This document shows positions 33,260 to 42,357 of a stretch of 64,000 nt of DNA, piece by piece (position 1 is the stretch's first letter; the number at the start of each line of letters is the position of its first letter). The translations under genes were made by a program, and so were the position numbers. Source of the stretch: Mucilaginibacter aquaedulcis (GTDB taxonomy: Bacteria > Bacteroidota > Bacteroidia > Sphingobacteriales > Sphingobacteriaceae); the NCBI RefSeq assembly GCF_030409325.1, contig NZ_JAUFPR010000002.1, forward strand, positions 930,001 through 994,000, read 5' to 3'. The notes under the pieces were generated by a model that saw only the letters and a list, made by a program, of their open reading frames with translations, was not told the DNA's origin and did no database searches.

Positions 33260-34204
33260 TTAGCTCTTATCTGTGTTTAACTGCACTTCTTTTAGCAAAA
33301 AGTCCAGCTGCTTTTTGGTCACTTTAAATATGGTGCCGTGTTTATGGCCTTCCGGAACCTTTACGCTATCGCTGATGTCTGTAAATGTTTTAAAATCAGT
33401 TGTGCGCATAGCACCATATCTTTTTAACCGGTACGAATCATAGTAAATAAGCCAGTTGCTCCCTGCTTTTGTCATGGATGGCCCTTCGCTATACATTTCG
33501 GTAAACCGTGGTGTGTAGTCATGATAAGGACCAAGAGGGTTGCCTGCAAAGGCAACCAGAATATTTCGATTTGGTCTTGTATTGTCTTTCATAACCAGCA
33601 CGTAATCTCCCTTGCCCCGTTTTACGATTTCGGCATCTATCACGCTGAAACCCGGATCAAGAAATAATTGGGTTGGTGTAAAGGTTTTAAAGTCCTTAGT
33701 GGTGGTATAATACAAACGATGGTTATTATTCTCATCTTCCTGCCCCTTCGGAAAGCGGTTGGGTATTGTTGAGGCCCAAACAATGATAAACTGTGCCGAT
33801 TCATCATCATAAAACAGCTCAGGTGCCCAGGCATTAATGGAGGTTGGTTCATAACCCATTACATTAATATGCTGCTGAGCCGACCAATGTATTAGGTCTT
33901 TTGAACTGGCATAACCTATTCCCTGGTCGTTTTTCCAGTTCGTTGTCCATACTAAATGGTACACGCCATCCGGGCCCTGGGCTATGGATGGGTCACGCAT
34001 AATTTTAGCATTGCCAACTTCGGGTTTTATAAATATGTGATTAATGTCTGTCCAATGACAAGCATCATAACTATACAGCAAACGAAGTCCCCCATTAGCA
34101 GGCTCATGAAACGAAGTAAACATATACACGCTTTTATTCGTTTTGCACGAAGTCATGAAAACAAGGACAAACCCAAACAGTATATATTTAACCGATTTAC
34201 TCAT
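33260..34204 (-). CDS. GH43-like five-bladed propeller lipoprotein
   Basis: A 314 aa lipoprotein: the lipobox is FMTSC with Cys20, so it is membrane-anchored rather than free. The three acidic residues expected for GH43 enzymes can be placed at Asp71 (MRDPSI, base), Asp190 (SVIDAEIV, pKa modulator) and Glu240 (YSEGPSM, acid). NAWAPELFYD is another family-like block. GH43 members mostly cleave L-arabinofuranosides, D-xylosides or galactosides, and the subfamily is not clear here. It is compact, with no accessory module. It sits 18 bp before GH140 and could act at the outer membrane on oligosaccharides before or after SusCD uptake. Confidence 0.8.
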   Translation of the reverse strand: MSKSVKYILFGFVLVFMTSCKTNKSVYMFTSFHEPANGGLRLLYSYDACHWTDINHIFIKPEVGNAKIMRDPSIAQGPDGVYHLVWTTNWKNDQGIGYASSKDLIHWSAQQHINVMGYEPTSINAWAPELFYDDESAQFIIVWASTIPNRFPKGQEDENNNHRLYYTTTKDFKTFTPTQLFLDPGFSVIDAEIVKRGKGDYVLVMKDNTRPNRNILVAFAGNPLGPYHDYTPRFTEMYSEGPSMTKAGSNWLIYYDSYRLKRYGAMRTTDFKTFTDISDSVKVPEGHKHGTIFKVTKKQLDFLLKEVQLNTDKS

Positions 34205-34222
34205 GTGTACTTTATTTTAGGT

Positions 34223-35608
34223 TTATATAGCGTCAACAACCAGTACCCAATCATTGCCGTTTACTTTCTGACCTGGAGGTTTAAATTTAAGCACATTGGC
34301 TTTGGCAACTGTACCAATGGGTGTAATTTGTCCGTTACGTGGGTCATACCATGATGCCTTGATTTTTGTACCAATTAATTTTTGAGCATTGATACTGATT
34401 TCCCTACCTGTGTATGTATATACAAAAGCATAGCTTTTGCCTCGCGTGGCTATAAGATGGTCATATCTTTTTCCCGCATCGCCAGCGATTATCGACTGAT
34501 CGGGTACCCGCTCCATATACGGGCGGGATAACATCAGCTTTTTGAGATAGATCATTTGCCTTGCACCAGGGTCATTAATGGAATTAAACCAATAGCCCTT
34601 TGATCCATAGGCAGTCTTTTTTTCACCTGGCTTATGCATTTGCATTACATCGTTATTACCATAAGTGTAACCGGAAGCTCCTGCAAAAACCGACCAGTAC
34701 CCATATCGCCGAACGTCGGCAGCAGTCCAGCGGGGAAGTTTGATATCATGCAGCCCATGAGGTATTTTTTCATAAGATGGCTCGGCATCCAGTGTCGGTT
34801 TAGCCGGGATTTTATTGTAATCTGCCAGCACATATTTCCAGTTATCTTCGCCATAGTTCAGATCCTTTTTGGAAGTATCCTGCGCATAAGTGCGATGGCC
34901 AGACTGGAAACAATTAAAACTTAACCAGGCCTGATCATGAAACCAAGTGGATGATTGTGTACGCCCCCGTGGATGAAAGGTTATGAGGTGCGTAGTATCT
35001 AATGCGTGCAGGGTATTGCCAATGGTATTCCATGTTTTTAAAGAATCTGTTCCGGGGATATCACCGCCATTCATCCAGATTACATTATTTTTTTCGCGGT
35101 ATCTTTTTGCTAAAAACTCAGTATATATTTTTGCCTTTTCAACTCCAATATGGTTTCCTTTAACTACAGAACCCCATATAGGTACCAAGGCTACATACAG
35201 CCCCTTTTCGGCTGCTTTATCAATTATCCAATCTATATGATCCCAATAATCATACTCATTTGCCTTACCAAAAGTATTCCCAGGGGTAACCTTGGGTACA
35301 GCTATATTTTTATTGTTCAGCGCCGAATCGCCATAGGCATTCACTTCACTTACGCTATGTACCACCATTACTTGTATCACATTAAAGCCTTGTTTGCTGC
35401 GGATATCCAGATATTGTTCAGCTTCTTCACGTTTCATTTTTGAAAACAGCAACCAGCCGGTATCACCCAACCAAAAGAAAGGTTTATTACCTGCTGTAAA
35501 GTAGCGGTGATTGTGTGATATTTTTAAAGATGGTGTAACCGGCTCACCGCTTTTAAATGAGAAAAGCAGACAGCAGGCTATACCTAACAAAATAAGTTTC
35601 TTTAACAT
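34223..35608 (-). CDS. GH140 apiosidase-family enzyme (DUF4038)
   Basis: A 461 aa exported enzyme with a hydrophobic N-terminal signal (residues 3-18). The N-terminal pattern YFTAGNKPFFWLGDTGWLLF and the TIM barrel are DUF4038/GH140. The two carboxylates known from the RG-II apiosidase BT1012 (Asp187 and Glu284) are matched in order and spacing by Asp183 in MNGGDIPGT and Glu276 in LDAEPSYE. The C-terminal domain (about 375-461, ASWYDPRNGQITPIG) is the putative collagen-binding-like beta-sandwich of this family. Expected reaction: endo-type cleavage between apiose and the galacturonan backbone, releasing RG-II side chains. This is the best single marker in the window for RG-II as substrate. 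Confidence 0.88.
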   Translation of the reverse strand: MLKKLILLGIACCLLFSFKSGEPVTPSLKISHNHRYFTAGNKPFFWLGDTGWLLFSKMKREEAEQYLDIRSKQGFNVIQVMVVHSVSEVNAYGDSALNNKNIAVPKVTPGNTFGKANEYDYWDHIDWIIDKAAEKGLYVALVPIWGSVVKGNHIGVEKAKIYTEFLAKRYREKNNVIWMNGGDIPGTDSLKTWNTIGNTLHALDTTHLITFHPRGRTQSSTWFHDQAWLSFNCFQSGHRTYAQDTSKKDLNYGEDNWKYVLADYNKIPAKPTLDAEPSYEKIPHGLHDIKLPRWTAADVRRYGYWSVFAGASGYTYGNNDVMQMHKPGEKKTAYGSKGYWFNSINDPGARQMIYLKKLMLSRPYMERVPDQSIIAGDAGKRYDHLIATRGKSYAFVYTYTGREISINAQKLIGTKIKASWYDPRNGQITPIGTVAKANVLKFKPPGQKVNGNDWVLVVDAI

Positions 35609-35614
35609 GGTTAT

Positions 35615-38600
35615 TTAGTTACGCGTTAGCCATAAAATAGCAGTACCAGGCTTTGGGCTTTTTATTTCTGTACCATTACCACCTTTTATTTGTTCAGTAC
35701 CAGCCAATAGCTGCCCTGTTTGAGGATCGATCCACCGGACGTTATAAGTGTTATTAGATGGTAGATCTATCCGGATGGGATTATCGCCATTATTGTAAAC
35801 GACATAACCTTTCGAAGAACTTAATGCCCATTGCTCTTTTGGATTACCTGGCAGATCGGCGGGTTTCATATTGCTTGCCGCTGTCAAAAACTGGGCATCC
35901 GTACCAGCAGGTAACACGGGTAATGAACCACCGGCTATGAATACCGCCCAGCCAAAATGGTCATAGCCATCGGCAGAAAACAATACCGCCTTATCCGGAT
36001 ATTTAGTGCGATACTCATGCACGGCACGATACACCTGCTCAAATGAAGAAGCTTTTGGTTTAAATATGCGTGCTTGTTGTCGTGGCGCCAGGCTTTGGCC
36101 GCCAATTGGAGCATAGACCGTTCCGTTAGCCTGGTAATACCAATACCTGATATCAATAACATTGATAACTGATGCCTTTGAGGCATCAGCAAGGATTGCA
36201 TCCTGTACGTCTTTGGTAGCACTCAGGCTAATTATTTCTTTCTTTTTGTGGGTAGTTTCCCATTGTTTAATGGTTTCAACCCAAAACTGCATAAAATGCA
36301 GCGGACCGGTAAACTCCGCGCCAATTTGTTGTATTATTCCATTGTTAGCCGCAAAATTATCCAGGCATTTATAAATGTATGCTTGATGAAGCGCACGCCT
36401 TGCAGGATTTGTTTCATCATAAAATTGCTCGGCCATAAACTGGCGTTTGTCGCCTGCATAAGGCACAGGCTCCGGGAAACCACTGCTGTTAATATTGTTG
36501 GCTGTTCGCCATGGAAAATCGGTGTAATGTGCTCCGGCTTCAATAATGTTATGCTGAAAGTAGTTTTGATGCACCAGCACTAACCCTTTCTGATCTGCCA
36601 GATCTGCAAATTGTTTCAGCCTGCTCCAGTACCAGGTGTTATATTTGGTCAGATCATATTTGCTTAAACCATCATAAGCCAGTCCCTTACCGCTGCGGGC
36701 AAAAGGCAGCTCATAAAAAGGTGCCCATACATCGCCATCCATACGGCGGATACGCTCATGATCATCACGACGGCGATCATACCAAAGGCCATAATTATGT
36801 TCAAAAGCTACAATATTGTCTTTGAGCATCCAGTTGCTTACCTCGTCAAGGTCATCAGTTAAACCGGTACCTGTTTGACCGGGAACCCAACGCGTGATAG
36901 CAGGTTTTGCAGTAGTTTCGGTATAATCTGGATGAACGGTACCATTCCACCACGGAGTTTCAAAATGTTTACCAGCCAATACAGTATTGCCGCGCACCAA
37001 CCAGCCATTTTCCACGCTCATTTTCGGAGCCATTGCTGGCGTAGCTTTTTGCCCGTAGCCAATTTCATCAATAGTTTTAATACCTGTTGATGATGTATTT
37101 ATAGGATTCCTTTCCGCGGCTTTCCCTATCCAGTCATTTATTGTTACGGCCGGCTTTCTGGCAGCCGCCATTAGTTCGGCCGCTTGCTCAACCGTTGGGC
37201 TGCTTGATGGTTCAGTAGTAGGATAAAGCATACCTGCCTGTTTGCTTACATCTTTATTTAAACGGCTGGCTAATTGCGCATAATAAAAACTACGCGGATT
37301 GATGGTACTGTTTGATGACTCCCAATAACCATCACCAGCGAATTGCGCCCATGTGCCAAATGCCCAGTTCTGAGCGGTTGGTGGCTGATAACAATCTACA
37401 TGGGCAGCTGTGCAATTCCAAAAAAGGCTATTGGCAGCATTCCATCCAGCTCCCTGACCATCTTGACCGCGATTCATATAACTCAGAGCCTGGCCATCAA
37501 TACTTACAACATCAAACAAAACACCTGATGCCCAACTGTCAATGCTTCCGCTAAAGCTGTTTGATTGCACTGACATACATTGAACGAAAGCATTTGGCCC
37601 AGGAGCACAATACCCTGTGGCAAAATCATGAAAACCCCCTTCGGAGTATAAACGCTGAAAAAGGGTTTGCCCGCCCATAGTTAAAAAGGTGTTTCGGCGC
37701 TGTCCTCCTATTTCTGAAACAGGGTCAATTGATCTGCAATCTTCTACCGTGATACGATTTCCGGTTGTGCCAATAAATACTGCTGATCCGGCAAAATGCT
37801 CAAAAGTAACCTGACGTACCCAACTGTCACTAACATTTTCCATGGTGATGGCCATCCAGCGATGAGCCTCATCTTTAGGATTAGTTGAATCATAAGCTGA
37901 TCTCAGGGTTAAGTTTTCAATACCTGCCTGTACTATACGGCCTGACCATTGATATGTGCTTATCAATCCTCCGCCAAAAGCAGTATCCAGAGCAGTTGTA
38001 AGCGGAGCATCCAGGGTAATGTTATTATCTTCAACGGCTGTAACTTTTCGATCCCAATAAATATCACGCTCTCCGGGTTTCCAGGCCAGGGCGGTTAAAT
38101 CTCCTCCAAAATGATCTGTTTTTAGTGTATTGATCCAGGTTTGTGTGCTTGGCCTGTGAACCATCACCATTTCACCGACCTTAATATTGGTTCCGGCATC
38201 TACATGGAATGTGTTTGCATTTACAGGTACATAAGCATCTGCAATTTTAATCTCTTTTCCGGTTTGCTTGTCGTTTTTTCCGATGATATGGATTAAAGTT
38301 TCCCTGCCTTTACCAGCGGCTAACAATATGGTTCCATTTGCCCCAATACCGCTCCCTCGCAAAACAACGCCAGACGATTTTATTTTTAAGCTTCCATTTA
38401 CCTGATATACACCTTTTGTAAGCAGCACAGCGCCGCGTACGCCATCAGAGTTAGCCGGCAAGTCAGCCATATAATCTAAGGCAGCCTGTATACGCAGTGT
38501 GGCATCACCGACTTTTAAAGGCACAACTATACGCACAGGAACTTCGGGAATTGGTTTTTCGGAAGCCATATATCCACAATAGGAATAGTCAGGAATACGA

Positions 38601-38776
38601 TCTCCATTGGGGGCGAGGGCATATATGAGCTTGCCGCTTTTATCGGCAGCAACGGGCGGTTGCGGCTTAATTACTTTCTTTTTATTTTGAGCAAACAAGG
38701 GTGCATGCAAGAGCATGCACCCTATCACTAACCAACTCAGAACATAAAGATCTTTCTTAAATCGAAATCCTAACAT
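35615..38776 (-). CDS. Large secreted beta-helix plus C-terminal module protein, unassigned (DUF4955/DUF6298-like)
   Basis: A 1053 aa protein with signal peptide ending PLFAQ (about residue 30). Residues about 80-500 form a parallel beta-helix, seen in GAVLLTKGVYQVNGSLKI, SGVVLRGSG and RITVEDCRS. Residues about 600-960 form a second, probably barrel-like module (DNIVAFEHNYGLWYDRRRDDHERIRRMDGDVW, then HQNYFQHNIIEAGAHYTDFPW). Residues 960-1053 give a short strand domain (VRWIDPQTGQLL). It recalls Bacteroidota proteins labelled DUF4955 or DUF6298. I cannot assign a CAZy family; GH139 (2-O-methyl-fucosidase of RG-II) is a candidate worth testing, but I cannot confirm its sequence pattern. It is located between PL1 (17 bp) and GH140 (6 bp). 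Confidence 0.6.
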   Translation of the reverse strand: MLGFRFKKDLYVLSWLVIGCMLLHAPLFAQNKKKVIKPQPPVAADKSGKLIYALAPNGDRIPDYSYCGYMASEKPIPEVPVRIVVPLKVGDATLRIQAALDYMADLPANSDGVRGAVLLTKGVYQVNGSLKIKSSGVVLRGSGIGANGTILLAAGKGRETLIHIIGKNDKQTGKEIKIADAYVPVNANTFHVDAGTNIKVGEMVMVHRPSTQTWINTLKTDHFGGDLTALAWKPGERDIYWDRKVTAVEDNNITLDAPLTTALDTAFGGGLISTYQWSGRIVQAGIENLTLRSAYDSTNPKDEAHRWMAITMENVSDSWVRQVTFEHFAGSAVFIGTTGNRITVEDCRSIDPVSEIGGQRRNTFLTMGGQTLFQRLYSEGGFHDFATGYCAPGPNAFVQCMSVQSNSFSGSIDSWASGVLFDVVSIDGQALSYMNRGQDGQGAGWNAANSLFWNCTAAHVDCYQPPTAQNWAFGTWAQFAGDGYWESSNSTINPRSFYYAQLASRLNKDVSKQAGMLYPTTEPSSSPTVEQAAELMAAARKPAVTINDWIGKAAERNPINTSSTGIKTIDEIGYGQKATPAMAPKMSVENGWLVRGNTVLAGKHFETPWWNGTVHPDYTETTAKPAITRWVPGQTGTGLTDDLDEVSNWMLKDNIVAFEHNYGLWYDRRRDDHERIRRMDGDVWAPFYELPFARSGKGLAYDGLSKYDLTKYNTWYWSRLKQFADLADQKGLVLVHQNYFQHNIIEAGAHYTDFPWRTANNINSSGFPEPVPYAGDKRQFMAEQFYDETNPARRALHQAYIYKCLDNFAANNGIIQQIGAEFTGPLHFMQFWVETIKQWETTHKKKEIISLSATKDVQDAILADASKASVINVIDIRYWYYQANGTVYAPIGGQSLAPRQQARIFKPKASSFEQVYRAVHEYRTKYPDKAVLFSADGYDHFGWAVFIAGGSLPVLPAGTDAQFLTAASNMKPADLPGNPKEQWALSSSKGYVVYNNGDNPIRIDLPSNNTYNVRWIDPQTGQLLAGTEQIKGGNGTEIKSPKPGTAILWLTRN

Positions 38777-38793
38777 CGCCCGTTTGTATATAC

Positions 38794-40455
38794 TTATTTT
38801 ATATTAGCCAATTTCTTTTCGCCCTGCATAGCTACGGTGTTCAGGTAAACCTCAATATTGGTATAACCGCTGCCATCTTTTGCAGGCAATGCAGAGTCAT
38901 CAGCATTTTTCGGGTTCAAACCATGTTTTACTTCCCAATCATCAGGTATTCCGTCAGAGTCGCTGTCTTTGTATGGAGTTCCTTTATATTCAGGATATCC
39001 GCCAACTTGCCAAGGCGCTGTGATGATTCCAAGTTTATAGGAATCCTTAGGTAATTTACGCACCTTAAACTGATAAGCGGTATCTGTTTTCATTTCCTTG
39101 TAGGTGATCTTACCTGTACGTACCTGCTCGATAATGCGATGATCAACTGCATCACGTTTAGGTAAAGTTGCACCTGCATTAGCTATAACAAATTTAAGCG
39201 CGTCATTGGCCGACAACACGTTTACCGGAGTCATGGCGAAAGGCACGTCAGATTTCATGTAATCCTTATATTCTCCAGCATCAGGCAGTTCTTTACCGCC
39301 TGGCCCTTCTACCTGTATGCCACCATTCCAGGGATCTTTTGTTACTTCAGGATATCCTTCCATAACGTTACCTACGGCGTAAACCCTGCCAAATATCTTT
39401 TCTTTGAGTTTGCTTCTGCCCGATTCAGGCTTAAGTATACGATGACCAACAGGCTCATCTTTAGGAGTAACCGGACCCGGTTTAAAATAGTTATTGATAA
39501 TATTATAGTTGGTTGTATAATCGCCACCATCCATTGAGCGGTGGTGCCAGTTAAATACCACATTGTTTACGAAATTGTAAACACCGTTCCAGCCTACTGA
39601 AGGGTTACGGCCGGTATTATCGGCCCATAGGTTGCGCAACATAGTACTGTTTTCGCCGCCAGTAGTGCTACCGAAAGCATGGTTCCAGTAATCAAGAGAT
39701 TCTGAATAGATGCAGTTTTGTATGGTAATATTTACGGTACCCAGTTTTTCTTCTTTTGAGCCATCTCCAGGATCAAACATATGCCTGTACATCGAAAAAT
39801 TCTCATCAAGTCCCCAGCTTGCGGACACGTGATCAGCAATGATGTTTCCTACCGGGTTACCTCCCAAAGCATCGTCCCTACGGCCAACATTAGTTTCGCC
39901 GCGACGGAAACGCATATAACGGATGATCACATCATGCGTATTTACCCAGAATGATTCGCCAGCCACGCAAATACCATCCCCAGGAGCAGTTTGGCCTTCA
40001 ATAGTTACGTATGGAGCCCTCACTATGATTGGTGTTTTGATCCGAATAATACCCGCTACATTGAATACAATAATACGTGCACCACCCTTTTCACAAGCAT
40101 CGCGCAAGGTTCCAGGGCCATTATCGGCCAGGCTTGTTACCACATATACCTTACCTCCGCGACCACCAAAGGTAAACTTACCACCACCTTCAGCACCGGG
40201 AAAGGCGGGTATTTTTGCCTGCGGCAAATCTGTTGGCCGTGCAGCCCAAGGCACATACACTTTCCCTTTTCTTTGATCAGCCTTGATGATAGGCAGCGCC
40301 ACTTGCCATGCCGAATCTGATCGGCGTTCAGCCTCTTTCATCATAACCTCACTCTCATCTTTTACATTCTGCGGCACTTCGGGATATTGCGCAAAAGCCG
40401 GCTTAGTAAAACCCAATGCTGCTGCTACTATAAATAAAGCTGTGTGTTTTTTCAT
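38794..40455 (-). CDS. PL1 family pectate lyase
   Basis: A 553 aa secreted polysaccharide lyase expected to cut homogalacturonan by beta-elimination. The signal peptide ends PAFAQ at residue 23. The mature start has the PL1 pattern AFPGAEGGGKFTFGGRGGKVY, and later the beta-helix motifs VTIEGQTAPGDGICVAG, DVIIRYMRFRRGE and DHVSASWGLDE. The C-terminus has a calcium-binding-like stretch SDSDGIPDDWEVKHGL, as in many Bacteroidota PL1 and dockerin-like tails. As the first enzyme gene after susD it may open pectin so that RG-II domains become accessible. A hairpin with T-run lies in the 60 bp gap upstream. Confidence 0.9.
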   Translation of the reverse strand: MKKHTALFIVAAALGFTKPAFAQYPEVPQNVKDESEVMMKEAERRSDSAWQVALPIIKADQRKGKVYVPWAARPTDLPQAKIPAFPGAEGGGKFTFGGRGGKVYVVTSLADNGPGTLRDACEKGGARIIVFNVAGIIRIKTPIIVRAPYVTIEGQTAPGDGICVAGESFWVNTHDVIIRYMRFRRGETNVGRRDDALGGNPVGNIIADHVSASWGLDENFSMYRHMFDPGDGSKEEKLGTVNITIQNCIYSESLDYWNHAFGSTTGGENSTMLRNLWADNTGRNPSVGWNGVYNFVNNVVFNWHHRSMDGGDYTTNYNIINNYFKPGPVTPKDEPVGHRILKPESGRSKLKEKIFGRVYAVGNVMEGYPEVTKDPWNGGIQVEGPGGKELPDAGEYKDYMKSDVPFAMTPVNVLSANDALKFVIANAGATLPKRDAVDHRIIEQVRTGKITYKEMKTDTAYQFKVRKLPKDSYKLGIITAPWQVGGYPEYKGTPYKDSDSDGIPDDWEVKHGLNPKNADDSALPAKDGSGYTNIEVYLNTVAMQGEKKLANIK

Positions 40456-40480
40456 GTTTAGTTTTCATTATAAATTTTAA

Positions 40481-40511
40481 AAAAGAGCAGGAAATGACTA
40501 ACCGCTCTTTT
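40481..40511 (-). terminator. Putative intrinsic terminator/attenuator downstream of susD
   Basis: In the 60 bp gap between susD and PL1, the minus strand reads an 8 bp stem AAAAGAGC/GCTCTTTT (arms 40504-40511 and 40481-40488) with a 15-base loop and six T residues at the 3' side. The stem has only three G-C pairs, so it is likely partial. It could lower transcription of the enzyme genes relative to susCD, as is often seen in such loci. Confidence 0.45.
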
Positions 40512-40515
40512 AATA

Positions 40516-42345
40516 TTATTGCTGAGGGTCGAAAGAACCTCCCCAGCCTTTATTTTGTAAAATATTAGGATCGCTGCTCATTGTAGCTGTAGGTATGCCA
40601 AAGAAATCAACAGATGTTTGTACGTTTAATGCATATTTACTATCCAGTGTCACTGGCGCTATAGTAAAATAGGTATAAGCATTGTCGGAGGTTAGTTGAT
40701 CACGACCAGAATATGGCGGAAGCAAGCTGGCCGGAGCATTTGCATTTAGCGTGATTCTAATTCCAGACCTCCTTATTCCGTTAAGTGTAGCTTGCAATAA
40801 ATTTCTCCTTCTTAGGTCCCAGAATCTTTTGCCTTCATAAGCCAGCTCAATTTTTCTCTCCAGCATAATAGCATTAATCATTGCGTCATGGTTCATTGTT
40901 GAAGCTAAACCATACAAACCATCACTTCCGGGTTCAACACCGGCACGTTTACGTAAAGCAATTAATGCATTGTAAGCTTCTTGCCCCTGATTCAGATTGC
41001 CAATTTCGGCAGCACATTCACCTAAGTTTAACAATACTTCGGCATAACGTATCTCAATCCAATCATTCCCTGAATACATTACATTAGCAGCAGCCAAAGT
41101 TGGGTCAATAGCTTTACGCAAATAAAAACCGGTTGTTGTTGCAGATGCCGTAATTGGTTCAGTCGTCACAATTTTTTTTGATGATGGATCGGTGTAGTAA
41201 TAAGTCCATAGCCTGAATGCATTGTTGCTGTTTAAAGGCCAGGTACAACCATTAAAACCAATGGTTTTGTCAAACCGGGGGTCGCGGTTTTTATAAAAGG
41301 TTTGCAGCGAATACGGATATTTGCTTGATGCATTAGGTGTTAAACCATCAAGCATAGGGTATGATTGCACCATTTCCCATATAGGCTGATTTGATACTGA
41401 GGGACTACCAGTACCAGTATAAGCCGGCCGGGTTGAAAGATCATAACCGTTATTATCCTTTTGCTGATCGCCAGTAGCGGAATTATAAGCTGTTACCATT
41501 ACAGCTTCAGTATTTGAATACCCTTCAACAAACCATAAACCAGCATAATCAGGCATTAGTTTATTACCTGCTGTGTTACAAATATTCATTGCCTGTACAT
41601 TAGCATCATAGGCTTGCTGCCACCTGGTACGATCATTTGTTGGATTAAACTCCGGACTTGCCCAGGTTAATAAAACTCTACCTTTAAAAGCGGCGGCGGC
41701 CTGAGATGTAATTCGGCCATAATCATCTTTAGAATCTGGCCATCTTTGCGGCAAACTTTTAATTGCGGAATCCAAATCGGCAACAATTTGTTTAATACAA
41801 TCTAATGTTTTGGTTCGCGGCAACAAAGCAGCCTGTTTATTTGCATCGCCTACTGCATCTAAAGGAGTTAATACCAACGGAACACCACCATATAATCTAA
41901 CCAGGTCAAAATAGCGGTATGCTCTCCAAAATAAAACTTGTGCAGCAAACCTCTTTTTTACATCTGGTGTAAGTTTACCGGCTGCCAAATCGCGCAAAAA
42001 GGTATTAATAATTCTGATTTTGTTGTAGGGGCCAGCTGTGTTACTGCTGCCGATATCAGTAACATCATTATTGGTAAGTGTACCTTGAACAAACTTATTA
42101 TCGTTATAAGCTTCGTCACAAATACCATTGAGAGTACTTGATACCGAACCACCTGTGTTACCATACCAGTTAGGTAAATTCTGACCGTATATAAAGTCAA
42201 CATTTTGCTTTACTAAAACCGAATCACCGAATATTAATTGAGGAGAGGCGCTCGTAAGATCCTCTTTGTTTAATACTTTTTTGCAGCTTGTTGATAGCAA
42301 TGTATAAACAAGTGCTGCTAAAATTATAGGATATAATTTTTTCAT
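40516..42345 (-). CDS. susD: SusD/RagB-family outer-membrane glycan-binding lipoprotein
   Basis: A 609 aa surface lipoprotein with lipobox LLSTSC (Cys21). It has the helical TPR-like SusD scaffold: the N-terminal SusD-like segment with RAYRYFDLVRLYGGVPLVLTPLD, and the C-terminal RagB/SusD part with EIRYAEVLLNLGECAAEIG and ERKIELAYEGKRFWDLRR. It caps the SusC channel and binds the incoming oligosaccharide. It is 12 bp downstream of susC, as expected. The glycan it binds cannot be read from the sequence; the local enzymes suggest pectic oligosaccharides, probably RG-II. The symbol is used in the family sense. Confidence 0.97.
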   Translation of the reverse strand: MKKLYPIILAALVYTLLSTSCKKVLNKEDLTSASPQLIFGDSVLVKQNVDFIYGQNLPNWYGNTGGSVSSTLNGICDEAYNDNKFVQGTLTNNDVTDIGSSNTAGPYNKIRIINTFLRDLAAGKLTPDVKKRFAAQVLFWRAYRYFDLVRLYGGVPLVLTPLDAVGDANKQAALLPRTKTLDCIKQIVADLDSAIKSLPQRWPDSKDDYGRITSQAAAAFKGRVLLTWASPEFNPTNDRTRWQQAYDANVQAMNICNTAGNKLMPDYAGLWFVEGYSNTEAVMVTAYNSATGDQQKDNNGYDLSTRPAYTGTGSPSVSNQPIWEMVQSYPMLDGLTPNASSKYPYSLQTFYKNRDPRFDKTIGFNGCTWPLNSNNAFRLWTYYYTDPSSKKIVTTEPITASATTTGFYLRKAIDPTLAAANVMYSGNDWIEIRYAEVLLNLGECAAEIGNLNQGQEAYNALIALRKRAGVEPGSDGLYGLASTMNHDAMINAIMLERKIELAYEGKRFWDLRRRNLLQATLNGIRRSGIRITLNANAPASLLPPYSGRDQLTSDNAYTYFTIAPVTLDSKYALNVQTSVDFFGIPTATMSSDPNILQNKGWGGSFDPQQ

Positions 42346-42357
42346 CGTAATAATCTT

